From the NCBI GenBank assembly GCA_964019335.1, contig OZ025675.1:1-64000 (forward strand): a DNA stretch of 64,000 nucleotides. Direction: 5' to 3'. A program made the translations under genes and the position numbers. This document shows, in pieces, positions 1 through 9,174 of the stretch (position 1 is its first letter; each line of letters opens with the position of its first letter). Source of the stretch: Diplonema japonicum. Taxonomy: Eukaryota > Euglenozoa > Diplonemea > Diplonemida > Diplonemidae. The notes beneath the pieces are model-generated. The model was given only the letters and a program-made list of their open reading frames with translations, was not told where the DNA came from and searched no databases.

Positions 1-393
1 GCGGGTTTGCGGGTTTGCGGGTTTGCGGGTTTGCGGGTTTGCGGGTTTGCGGGTTTGCGGGTTTGCGGGTTTGCGGGTTTGCGGGTTTGCGGGTTTGCGG
101 GTTTGCGGGTTTGCGGGTTTGCGGGTTTGCGGGTTTGCGGGTTTGCGGGTTTGCGGGTTTGCGGGTTTGTGGGGTTTGCGGGTTTGCGGGTTTGCGGGTT
201 TGCGGGTTTGCGGGTTTGCGGGTTTGCGGGTTTGCGGGTTTGCGGGTTTGCGGGTTTGCGGGTTTGCGGGTTTGCGGGTTTGCGGGTTTGCGGGTTTGCG
301 GGTTTGCGGGTTTGCGGGTTTGCGGGTTTGCGGGTTTGCGGGTTTGCGGGTTTGCGGGTTTGCGGGTTTGCGGGTTTGCGGGTTTGCGGGTTT
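1..393 (+). repeat. 8-bp GCGGGTTT satellite array, cut by the window start
   Basis: About 49 head-to-tail copies of GCGGGTTT run from the first base to 393, with one slipped unit (extra T and G) near 168-176. The unit is G-rich and telomere-like, but the G-rich strand is the plus strand at the left edge, the reverse of a normal left chromosome end. I therefore read it as an interstitial satellite or an inverted telomere-like tract. Because 8 is not a multiple of 3 and the unit has no stop in any frame, the array is open in all six frames, so the long reading frames across it mean nothing. Confidence 0.95.
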
Positions 394-1490
394 CGTCCTG
401 TTGAACCACTCGAGCCAGCTCCCCCATACACCCCCTTCCAGCCCATGTTCGTATTTGGGATCCAGCTCCTTGCACAGCTTCATCGTCGACGCCCTCGAAG
501 CCATGTTGGCCGCGCGCAGGTGCTCCTGGCAGCTCCTCATCCCAAGCCCGCCGACTTTTACGGACAGTTTCGCCTGCTGCCATTCTTTCGACCCGCTCTC
601 GAACTGCATGCTGCACACCTTCGACATCGTCTTCCGCACCATCTCGTCGAACCTGTGCATGACCCCTCCCACATGCGAGTCTGGGACCACTCTCATGTAA
701 AACACCAGTTTGCTGTATGAGCTGCAATACCGGAGAAGTGTGTACCCTGTCTGCCTCCCCACCTTGGTCAGCATGTCGAAGTTCTCTTCCAGCGCGTCCA
801 AGCGTTTGTTCAGAAAGGCTTGCGTGTACTCCGGCGATCCTATCGGCGCCCCCAGGAGCATGAAGTTCCTCTCTTTGTGGAAATTCTCTTCTGTCAGGCC
901 ATCGAAGCCTGTGTCCTCCACTGTCTGGGGGAGGTCGCCACTAACCCATATGAGCTCGCACTTCTGGGGTTTCACTTTCAGCCCTATCATTCCGCTCAGC
1001 TCACACAAGATGTTGTACGCCTTTCTCACTTCATCCACATTCCCCACAAGGACGCCATCGTCCAGGTAGAACTGGAGGATGTCCAGGTTGCAGTCTTCAC
1101 TTATCTTGTTCACCAGGGGTTGGATGGCCAGAGAGAACAGCAGTGGTCCCATCGGGTCCCCCTGTTGCACCCCTTCCTGGGACTTAATCACCTTTCCGTT
1201 GTAGTATAATTGGGAGGGCACCTGTAGCACCAATCGGCCCACGCATACAGCCCCGACGCTTGCTCATAGGCCTGTGAGCACAGCTGTCTCCGACAAACAC
1301 TGTTGAAGGCGTTGGCGTAGTCGATCTTGAGGATCACCTTGTTTTCCTGCTTGTTGCCCCGTTCCCTGTCCACATACTGCCTGATGGTGTGTATAGCCGC
1401 CTCCATTCGGACCATTCATCCCCTCGGGGCCCCACCTGTACCCTTGACCTGCGGGTGGTCCTCCTGTCGCTCCCCGGCCTCTTTCACAAC
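394..1490 (-). pseudogene. Non-LTR retrotransposon reverse transcriptase fragment
   Basis: On the minus strand this encodes the palm of a LINE-type reverse transcriptase. About 1415-1264 reads KIDYANAFNSV (first catalytic Asp). About 1200-1130 reads GVQQGDPMGPLLFSLAIQPL. About 1075-1045 reads FYLDDGVLVG (YxDD box). About 870-840 reads NFMLLGAPIG. Frames change near 1260 and again near 1430, so it is a pseudogene. The reading frame runs straight into the 8-bp array, so the thumb and C-terminal zinc region are missing. Neither endonuclease nor 3' end is attached. It may belong to the same LINE family as the fragments at 40.7-43.7 kb, which lack this domain, but the pieces do not overlap, so that is not shown. 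Confidence 0.88.
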
Positions 1491-1505
1491 ACTGCCGCAT
1501 GCACG

Positions 1506-2687
1506 TGTGGCAAATGCGGCTAAAAAAGGTGTCTCCCTGGATCTCGATGCTGCTTCTCTGCGTACCTTCCGGTGTCCTTTTGTCGATGGACTTGGATATC
1601 AAGCCAGATTATTCTGATTACTGGTGCAATGGCTCCACGTTTCTCAACTACACCCCTGGGTACGCCACCGTCATGTCAAGAGACCGCTTTTTGACTATTC
1701 TGGGAAATCTGTGTTTCCACAGCGAAACAAACAAGCGTGCTGACTTCTACCTATCGCCAAGGCCTCCCGGAGATCATGGATGCCCCAATGAAGCGAGGCC
1801 GCAAGCCCAAGGACGCGCATCCCGTGGGGACACAGTTCCACCAGCACGCGAGCATCCTTTGAACCACAACGTGGCATGACATCAAGCCTGTGCGCTTTCT
1901 ATCGACGTTGGATGTTCCAGTGAAGTCAAATTTGACCGTCCGCCAAAAGAGAATGAAAGCCGGAAAGGACATCTTGTTCCCCACCAAGTGCATATTTACA
2001 ACACCGCAATGGGCGGAACCGACGCTGGGTGACGCTGTGACAAAACGCCATAAACGCACCCTTATGACTTAAAAGTGGCCCCTAAAAGTATTTTCGTACT
2101 TGTTAGGTAAATCTCTGGCGAATGCTTGGCTTGTTTGGAAAGAAGCCTTGCCCCCCAACACCCTGAGTACGAACGACAGTGTATTGACGCCTTTCAGAGA
2201 GGCAGTCATCGAAGGGCTACTAGGGGAGGCAGTCTAAACAACAGATAAAGTCAACTACAGAGCAGGCTGCCCCAATACCATGCCCCGAAACACAGAACGA
2301 GTGCTCTGAGACCCCAATGCGCCGTGACAGTACCTTCTGGGGCCATTTCCCCGAAAAAGTAGTGCAACGTGCGGTGCAAGCATTTCAAGTCGAAAAGACC
2401 CCTATTTCAGTGTTCAGCCTGCTTGGTACAACTTTCAAAGACTGCCAAGGGAATTTTACAGTCGATTCTTTTTGACTTGTTTTTTGTACCCCCTCTCGGG
2501 CACTTCAGGAACGATATTTTTGACAATGTTGTGGGGGTGGGCCCTGCTGTGGGCACCCTCTCTCTAGAATTGGGACATCTGGAGGCATTTCCGGGGGCAT
2601 ATAGCCCCGGCGTTGCGCTAGAAAAGCTTTTTTTGAAGTTTTGAAAATTTACCCCCTGGTGGGCAAAAATGGTCCGTTGGTAGATGG
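1506..2687 (+). mobile_element. piggyBac-like element, broken, copy 1
   Basis: A degenerate piggyBac-family transposase (DDE_Tnp_1_7) is readable on the plus strand with several frameshifts. 1600-1740 reads YATVMSRDRFLTILGNLCF, the typical N-terminal part of the domain. 1870-1900 reads WHDIKPVRFLSTLDV. 2370-2440 reads CKHFKSKRPLFQCSACLVQL, a C-terminal Cys-rich domain. The 3' end has the inverted repeat CGTTGGTAGATGG at 2675-2687 followed by TTAA at 2688-2691, matching the complete copy at 17866-19151. The 5' end is lost: homology to copy 2 starts abruptly at about 1506, abutting LINE sequence. Region 2070-2440 is present here but absent from copy 2, so the two are complementary deletion derivatives. 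Confidence 0.85.
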
Positions 2688-2737
2688 TTAAAAAATAAAA
2701 CTTTTTTTAAAAAACCAAGTGATTGCTTTATTTCTCG

Positions 2738-2761
2738 TGCGGGTTTGAGGGTTTGCGGGAA
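2738..2761 (+). repeat. Degenerate 8-bp satellite units
   Basis: Three diverged units of the same 8-mer (GCGGGTTT, GAGGGTTT, GCGGG) lie about 50 bp beyond the end of piggyBac copy 1. With the array at 1-393 they bracket the transposon-derived block. Confidence 0.6.
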
Positions 2762-3730
2762 TTTCTTTTTGAGAATAAAAAAAAAGGGGGACTTGAGAAT
2801 AAAAGCATCTTGTAGAAATCTGTGAACTTCGCGTCAGTCTCTTGCTGATTGAGAATGGGCATTAGCTAGTAAGGGCGAGTAAAGTCATCCTACGAAGGTG
2901 CGAAAGCTTTTGCTCAGGCACAGGAACAAACACCGCATAGTTGTAGGAATCTCTTGTAATGACGGGAATCTCGTCGTCTAAGCCATTCTACGAAGGTTAG
3001 CACCCCTTCTGTCCTCATGAACATCAAAGCTTGTGCCTTCTGCAAGTGCCAGCCTGAATCGGCGCCTCTCACGGGTTGCACGCCTCCTTCAGCATCTTGT
3101 ACCTGACTGTATAAGGCGTTGTAGTCGATTGTGATCGCTACCTGGACAGTTCATCTTGCTTCGCTTTCTCTACGCGACCGTAGCGTGGACCACCGCCACT
3201 CCCGGCTGGCCAGGCACCATCGCTGCACCAACATACCACTACCCCATTGCCCTTTAGTTCGTTCTCACTGAGAAAAATAAAACTGTTTGAGTACTCTATC
3301 TGCGAAGTGCCCGCAACAAACCTAATCCAACCCGAATTGCGTGACCATTTCTTCCTACCAGGAGGTTAGATTAATTAGCACTTCTAAACAATCACTCAAA
3401 GGGAAAAAAAGAAAGGAGAGGAAGCTTGCCTGTTTCATTAAGGCTTGCATGAAGGCATGTTTATCAACTCGGGAATGCATGTAACCCGAAAGAAAGGGCG
3501 CACCTCTCTTACCAAAGTGATTGTTATCTTCATCATTGGACTTTGCATTTTCTTTTTGAAATTGTATACATAAGAGTTAAATTGCAAAAATAAAACTTTA
3601 GTCTGTAGATATATTCCGCACCGCAACAACAATAAAAATATTCAAAATATACCATACAGGCCATTAAAAAAATAAAAGAAATAGAAAGCAAAGGCAAAAC
3701 TATGCAAATGTACAAGTGTTAGCCTAAGGG
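2762..3730. other. Intergenic, no gene seen
   Basis: AT-rich sequence with no convincing reading frame on either strand. On the minus strand it is the 3' flank of the copper monooxygenase gene and should hold its polyadenylation region, but I cannot place the site. Confidence 0.6.
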
Positions 3731-5374
3731 CTACATAAGAAAAATCAAGATTAGAAAGGAAACACAAAAGGGTACGGTAAGACTGGAAGCAGCGTCCGAC
3801 TCGGGTGCAAGAACAGGGCTGCAGATCTCTGTCCCCCAGCGAGCAGGAAGCGGGCCAGTTTCATTGCTGAACGAGTCTTTCATTATTGCTCGTGCACCGC
3901 AGATGATGCCAGCATTCCCTCCCAAAGTCTCTTTGTCAAGTGCGCCACACGTCCTTCCAAACGAGTTCTGTAAAGGAAAAACAAGCACGAAGCCCATGCA
4001 CATCTCATCCGAAGTGGCGAGACCGAACTTTACAGGCAGCGGCCGTGTATGATGAAACTTGCAAATAGTACGAATTTCATCACCCTTCTCGATGGTTACC
4101 CCTGAGGGAGAATCCACAAACCTCTGCTGGTTCAAATCCCAGTAGTCGACGTATCCGAGAGTGCGTACCTTGACCCCGTTTCGATACTGTTCCATGAAGC
4201 TACGTTGTCCGATCTGATGCATGTGCAGCCATACGCCAATGACGTTGAGCCCAGCAGAGTTGATGTCATTCGTGCACTCCGATGGGCAGGTCCACCTGAT
4301 GTCTGTCTGCACGTTTGGCTGGATATCCTGGTCGTGCATCACAAGCGGGTCCCCGAATGACAACATCCCTGCATTGCTTGCGCGTAAGGTGTCCGTGAAT
4401 CGGAATGAGACCGATGTGGCGTCCACCATGCCACCCACAGCACTGGGGATGTCGTAGTGTACCTCCATCAAAAGCTGTAAGTTATCCGCTGCGCTACCAC
4501 CGACAAGTATCCCAGTGTTATCTGGCAAGACCAACGAACCGCCGCCGACGCCCCAACCGTAGAACAGGTTGAGGATACACTCCGTCCCCATATTGCAACT
4601 CCCGCTCCCATCCGTGGACGGTCTTCCGAGGTAATTCTTGAAGCTCGCAGACTCTCCCTTGCAAGCATAAACAAGTATGTGGTGCACGCTGTAGCCAGTG
4701 GCCTTCGGGATATTGGGGTCGATCCTGATGGCGTGCCTGCTCTTAGAAGCAGGGAATGATGCGCTAAGGTCAAAGCTTTGGCACCCGTAGACGGTGTTCT
4801 TGCCTGTCGGAATTGTAAAGTTCGACATAGCAATCTCGAGAGTGAAGTCGAATGTGGTACCAGACGCCTGAGGGGTATGGAAAGTGAAGCTCACGGCCTT
4901 GCGAGTTGTCATGTGGTAGCCGAAGGTTGCAGAAGATCCATAAGCAACGATAGCTGGGGAGGGTCCAGGGGTGATGTCCCTATCGTGGTTGGGGTTGGCT
5001 GCGGCGATAGCACGCTTCACGACGCCAGTGGCCACACCGTTTGTGACGGACCAAGACTGTATCTTCCAGTGATCACCTTGCGTGCAGTCCATCAAGGGCA
5101 TTAACGAGCCGACAGCGTGCATGTTCCACAGCGTGCCGTTGGGAAGTACCACCATAATGTCTGCACCTGCCATTCCACCGCTGCTCGGCTCCGCGATGCC
5201 GAACCCTACCCACCCAGAGCTCTTCACCGTAAAGGCCAAGGTCACCTCTGCTGCGACGCTGTCGTACGTGCTGCATACCTTATAGTCCCCGGTGGTGCTT
5301 AGGTCGTATGTGTGGCATAGCTCCTGTGCTTCCGTCATGCTCCACACGGCTGCCAACAGCAAGGCACCCCTCAT
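3731..5374 (-). CDS. Copper type II ascorbate-dependent monooxygenase (DBH/MOXD-like) with DOMON domain
   Basis: A 547-residue secreted or membrane-anchored enzyme. The ATG at 5374 begins a signal peptide (MRGALLLAAVWSMTEAQ); a longer frame uses an upstream TTG. Residues about 20-180 form a DOMON domain (SSGWVGFGIAEPSSGGMAGAD). Residues about 190-490 carry both copper sites in the order known for dopamine beta-monooxygenase. CuH is HH in YSVHHILVYAC (about 231-232) plus His in LLMEVHYD (about 306). CuM is HxH in WLHMHQIG (about 384, 386) plus Met in DEMCMGF (about 458). All expected ligands are present, so it is probably active in oxygen-dependent hydroxylation; the substrate is unknown. The C-terminus is hydrophobic and ends at FLILIFLM with no basic tail, suggesting a GPI anchor or tail anchor. 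The next gene upstream encodes a copper transporter. The acceptor is probably TTATTCAG just 5' of the ATG. Intronless. Confidence 0.93.
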   Translation of the reverse strand: MRGALLLAAVWSMTEAQELCHTYDLSTTGDYKVCSTYDSVAAEVTLAFTVKSSGWVGFGIAEPSSGGMAGADIMVVLPNGTLWNMHAVGSLMPLMDCTQGDHWKIQSWSVTNGVATGVVKRAIAAANPNHDRDITPGPSPAIVAYGSSATFGYHMTTRKAVSFTFHTPQASGTTFDFTLEIAMSNFTIPTGKNTVYGCQSFDLSASFPASKSRHAIRIDPNIPKATGYSVHHILVYACKGESASFKNYLGRPSTDGSGSCNMGTECILNLFYGWGVGGGSLVLPDNTGILVGGSAADNLQLLMEVHYDIPSAVGGMVDATSVSFRFTDTLRASNAGMLSFGDPLVMHDQDIQPNVQTDIRWTCPSECTNDINSAGLNVIGVWLHMHQIGQRSFMEQYRNGVKVRTLGYVDYWDLNQQRFVDSPSGVTIEKGDEIRTICKFHHTRPLPVKFGLATSDEMCMGFVLVFPLQNSFGRTCGALDKETLGGNAGIICGARAIMKDSFSNETGPLPARWGTEICSPVLAPESDAASSLTVPFCVSFLILIFLM

Positions 5375-5383
5375 TTTTCGCAA

Positions 5384-6553
5384 AATTGGAAAGTTAGCTG
5401 AATAACAATAGTTGGAAAGAAGTTTGGGTGAATCATTAAAAAGTATATATGAGTTAATGGAGGTCTTACAAGACGACTCCCGTCAACATCACCGCCATTT
5501 GTGACGAATGGCGAATACGTGACTATATACTTGCGTCAAAAAGCAGAGAAAGAAGAAAAAGAAGAGAAGAAAGGGGTGTATATTCGATTACAAAAAAAGC
5601 ACTCCTTAGCTGTCCTTGCATCGAATTCGAACAGCTTTGCCACCAAGAACGCATGGACAAAAGAAGGAAAAAAGAAAGAAAATTGTTAAGAACTGGTTTC
5701 TTTTTTTCTCCTCACGTTTCTTAGTGCCCTTGTGCTGCGTGGCAACCAAGAATAATGTTTCTTCATTGAAATCGTTCGCAGAAAACCCGATATGGTGGAG
5801 ACGAACCGGTAAAGGAGCCACCAAGATAAACTTATATATGAGTTAAAGGAAGTCTTTGTGAGACACGCTGCCCCCTTGTTCTCATACATATAAACTTAGG
5901 TTAACACAAAACTCAAAATATAAGAATTACTCCTGAAGGATCCATTTCTTTCTGACACTAAACAAACGACCCATAACTTTACGGGCCTGCACAGAAATGG
6001 CGGGTTTTTGTAATACCCAACAGGTACTCGGCTCAGCGTTACCAGCGGAAAACAAAAAGCAAACAAATCTAAAGATTAAGGTCACAAAACTTATAAGAAA
6101 AAAAAAAGGCTGCTTCGCAGAGATCCTGTCCTACGAGCAACCCCAACAAGGTAGGAAAGAGGGTTAGATGATTATATCTTTTCCACTGGCGTAAAAAGTA
6201 GACTTCCAAAAGCCATACACTAATTAGAGACTACGATTAGATCGGAGAATTAGAGAACGAAATTCCCTGAACACTCACCGTTCTTGATCCAAAAAAAAAA
6301 AAAGCTAGAAACCTAGGGCATTCGAAAGAAACTGACATTTTACTTTACCAAGCCCAATACACACCTAAGTGTTAAAAGAAATGAAAGCGCGAAAGAAGAA
6401 AAGAGCCAGAAGGGCAAACCGCTTTGGCGGAAATCCAAAAAAAGAAAAAGGAAAAAAAAAAGTTTTAATCTGTATTGATTAGAGAAGCAAAAGCGATGTA
6501 TAAGGCAAACAGTGGCCTCATCTTGAAAAAGGAAACTTATAGATTCGTTGTTG
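5384..6553. other. Intergenic between copper transporter and copper monooxygenase
   Basis: A-rich stretches on plus (T-rich on minus) and no recognisable gene. It should contain the 3' UTR of the copper transporter and the trans-splice acceptor of the monooxygenase. Confidence 0.5.
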
Positions 6554-7669
6554 CTAACGAAGTCTTTGAAGCTGTTCGCAATCCTCACTGGACGCCCTCC
6601 TGCGGGACAACATGATATGTTCGTTGAGTGCCCAAGCAGCAGTGAGCCCGAAGCAGACTGCCAAGAAGAGGCCACCGTTGTAAGTCATGGTGATGAGCAT
6701 TACGGCGTACATGCCTGCGAAACAGATAAAGATGAGAACGATCTTAAAAGGGAAGGGAAGGACGGTTGTGTGGATCGTGAAATCCTTCAGCAGGCTGATA
6801 AAAAAGCTCCCCAGAACGGTAATCACGACAGACCCAACATACGGTCCTGTGGAGTGGACTGACCAACCATTGAACAGGATCACCACATCGACACCTTGAT
6901 AAAAAGTCATAAACATCTGCCCACCCCCACCCCCACCCCCTGCAGGCGCAGGTGTGTCTCCCTTTGGCATGCACATGTCTGCGGTCCACACACACGATAC
7001 ACAATCCTCAAGAGTTCTGTTGTCACACCCTGAGCTAGAGACACCCATCTCCATGCATTTCCCACCCATCATCATGCAGTCAAGGCAGCTGGACTGATCG
7101 AACTTCATGCAGCTTGCAGCAGGCACAGGGGTCGACTTCGGCATGCACATGTTGTCTGACCATGCACAAGAAAGACACTCTGCTGCAGTCCTGTTGTCGC
7201 ACCCCGAACTGGAGACACCCATCTCCATGCATTTCCCACCCATCATCATGCAGTCAAGGCAGTTAGTCTGGTCGAACTTCATACAATTCGCAGCAGGCAC
7301 AGGAGTCGACTTCGGCATGCACATGTTGTCTGACCATGCACAAGAAAGACACTCTGCTGCAGTTCTGCCATCACACCCTGAGCTAGAGACGCCCATCTCC
7401 ATGCATTTCCCACCCATCATCATGCAGTCAAGGCAGCTGGACTGATCGAACTTCATGCAGCTTGCAGCAGGCACAGGCGTTCCTTTCGGCATGCACATGT
7501 TGTCTGACCATGCACAGGAAAGACACTCTGAAGCATTCCTAACATTGCACCCTGCGTCAGTGGAACCCGTCCCTGTGCACTTGTCTTCCGTCAACCTGCA
7601 GTCAAGGCATGCATTCTTGTCAAATGTCATGCACCCTGCCATCATGAGCGACACAAAGGGGGCGAGCAT
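6554..7669 (-). CDS. CTR-family copper transporter with Cys/Met-rich repeat ectodomain
   Basis: A 371-residue protein with two parts. The N-terminal half (about 12-237) is four repeats of about 58 residues, each with the pattern CMKFDQ, CLDCMMMGGKCMEMG, SGCD, ECLSCAWSDNMCMPK, so it is very rich in Cys and Met. After a Gly run (about 244-250) the C-terminal 120 residues are a CTR module. MFMTFYQG and LFNGWSVHS match the CTR pre-TM1 and TM1 region. TM2 ends in MLITMTYNG, containing the MxxxM copper-selectivity motif (about M324 and M328), followed by TM3. In TM3 the usual GxxxG is only partly kept (GLTAA). CTR proteins trimerise and import Cu(I). Normal CTR ectodomains have short Met motifs, so this large disulfide-capable repeat array is unusual; it may capture copper or shield the protein. 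The gene lies directly upstream of a copper enzyme gene. The Cys repeats alone would be unrecognisable; the call rests on the TM region. Confidence 0.88.
   Translation of the reverse strand: MLAPFVSLMMAGCMTFDKNACLDCRLTEDKCTGTGSTDAGCNVRNASECLSCAWSDNMCMPKGTPVPAASCMKFDQSSCLDCMMMGGKCMEMGVSSSGCDGRTAAECLSCAWSDNMCMPKSTPVPAANCMKFDQTNCLDCMMMGGKCMEMGVSSSGCDNRTAAECLSCAWSDNMCMPKSTPVPAASCMKFDQSSCLDCMMMGGKCMEMGVSSSGCDNRTLEDCVSCVWTADMCMPKGDTPAPAGGGGGGGQMFMTFYQGVDVVILFNGWSVHSTGPYVGSVVITVLGSFFISLLKDFTIHTTVLPFPFKIVLIFICFAGMYAVMLITMTYNGGLFLAVCFGLTAAWALNEHIMLSRRRASSEDCEQLQRLR
7120..7640 (-). repeat. Tandem coding repeat, about 174 bp period, in the CTR ectodomain
   Basis: The Cys/Met repeat is nearly identical at DNA level between units (compare 7100-7250, 7275-7420 and 7450-7510). 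The outermost unit near 7520-7640 is the most diverged. This indicates recent unequal exchange or gene conversion within the array. Confidence 0.8.
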
Positions 7670-8278
7670 ATTGGTGTTCCGGTTGCTTACCTGTTACTAC
7701 CTAGTGGCTTACCTACTAACAGAAGAGAAAACAAAAAAGAAAATTAGCGGCGATCACGTCTCCGGTTCACGAAAATGCAAAAGCCATGAAAAGAGGGAGA
7801 AAAATAAAAAGATACTAAAAAAGAAAATTGGAGAAAGGATGAAAGACTTAGAGAGCAGCTAGGGGGGTGGGGAGGGCGAAATTATCTTATAACTTTCTTT
7901 TCGTTTCTTTTTTCAACAGAAGCCATGCACCGAAGTACCTAACTTTCTTATTCTCCTCCCTTGCCCTGAAAGAAAAAAAATGAGAGTAACGCTTCCTCAC
8001 CAAGGGGCGAGCACAGAGTGGAATACACATACGTGCCCCCTCAGTGAGGTGTCGTTAAAGAATCATGCTTTCACAGTTAAACATTGGGGCTTTAATCTCA
8101 CATGAGCATTTCCTTATTTCTTACGTAAAAAGAAATAAGAAATTGAACACGAGAATTTAACCGTTGTAAAGAATTTGTGCATCTCGGCAACAAAGGAAAA
8201 AAAAAAAAAAAAACCATATTTTGAATCTTTTGAAAAAAAACACCCATAAGGAATAGTTCAGCTGTACTCCCTTAACTA

Positions 8279-8512
8279 CCGTATTTGGACTTAATATGGA
8301 AACGAAGAATATTATGGAACTTTTTTTCGATATTTTTCGAAAATCGATCCTAAAAGAAAAAAATAGCTCATTCGAACCTCTTGTTTAAATATTTAATATT
8401 ATTCGTCCGAAACTAGAAACTACTGGCAACGTAAGCTATCGTGAGCTATTTTATTTGGAAAACCCCTCAGAATCTTATAACTTTTTCCGCTTCATGTTAA
8501 GTCCAAATACGA
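8279..8512. mobile_element. MITE-like element with 19-bp inverted repeats
   Basis: CGTATTTGGACTTAATATG at 8280-8298 is matched in reverse complement at 8493-8511 with one mismatch. A TA dinucleotide flanks each side (8277-8278 and 8513-8514), as for a Tc1/mariner-type target duplication. The 234-bp interior has no coding capacity. Confidence 0.55.
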
Positions 8513-8805
8513 TACCTAGACCCGAGTAACAAGTATATTGTCTGTTTATTACTATTTGTCACAAGGTTCTTTCACCTGACCGCATAACCATATAAGTACG
8601 ATGACCTGACGAAAGAAACCATTAAAGAGGCCGGACCGGTGAAAGGACCGCAGCTCATGGCAAATAGCGAATACCGACCATATATGTTTTAAAATTCTTC
8701 TTCTTCTTCTCTCTTTTTAGTTTTTCACCCCGGGTCTAGATGGCTTAAACTAGGTTCGGCTCACTGCTTGGCGGTTTTTTCTTTTTGTTCTTTTCTCTTT
8801 TTTTA

Positions 8806-9097
8806 TTTCACTCTTCGTACTCACTAGGGGCCTCATAATTTCAACGTGAAACGCCCATAACGTAACTAGTTAAATTATGAGATTATGCAACCCCTTGAAA
8901 AGCTTTTTTTGGGGTGGGGGTATTTTGACTATTTTTGGCCATCTGAGGCCATTCCGGCAAAGTGGGAATTAGTGCTTTTCTTCCACGGTGAAATAGCTAC
9001 CCTGTATTACCATAGGAAAATCCCCAAAAAAGCTTTAGTTAACTCGTGTGAGGAAAACAGCAGTGAAGCAGAGTGACTCAAATGACGAAGAGTGAAA
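8806..9097. mobile_element. Short inverted-repeat element
   Basis: TTTCACTCTTCGT at 8806-8818 has an exact inverted copy at 9085-9097. Inside, a second inverted pair surrounds AAGCTTTTTTTGGGG (8898-8912) and CCCCAAAAAAGCTT (about 9024-9037). No coding capacity. Likely a non-autonomous transposon or a foldback structure. Confidence 0.45.
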
Positions 9098-9129
9098 AAA
9101 AACGACTTACCTGCCGCCAAAATGAGCCA

Positions 9130-9174
9130 TTATTAACACTTAACTCGGGTTAAATAATAACTCATTATTTGTTG
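9130..9174. repeat. Imperfect palindrome
   Basis: ATGAGCCATTATTAAC and GTTAAATAATAACTCAT form an inverted pair around an 11-base centre. No associated gene. Confidence 0.4.

Noticed and set aside
1-393. A true chromosome end at the left edge
   Set aside because: The G-rich strand points inward from the left, opposite to a left telomere, and degenerate units recur at 2738. An inverted or internal tract fits better.
7-720. Three overlapping plus-strand frames starting in the 8-bp array
   Set aside because: The 8-bp unit has no stop in any frame; the rest is antisense to the reverse transcriptase.
4115-4140. B-box-like GGTTCAAATCC inside the copper monooxygenase gene
   Set aside because: It lies within well-conserved coding sequence (WDLNQQRF) and no tRNA arms surround it.
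3731-7669. Calling the copper transporter and copper monooxygenase an operon
   Set aside because: In a polycistronic genome adjacency does not imply shared control. Kept only as a suggestive neighbourhood.
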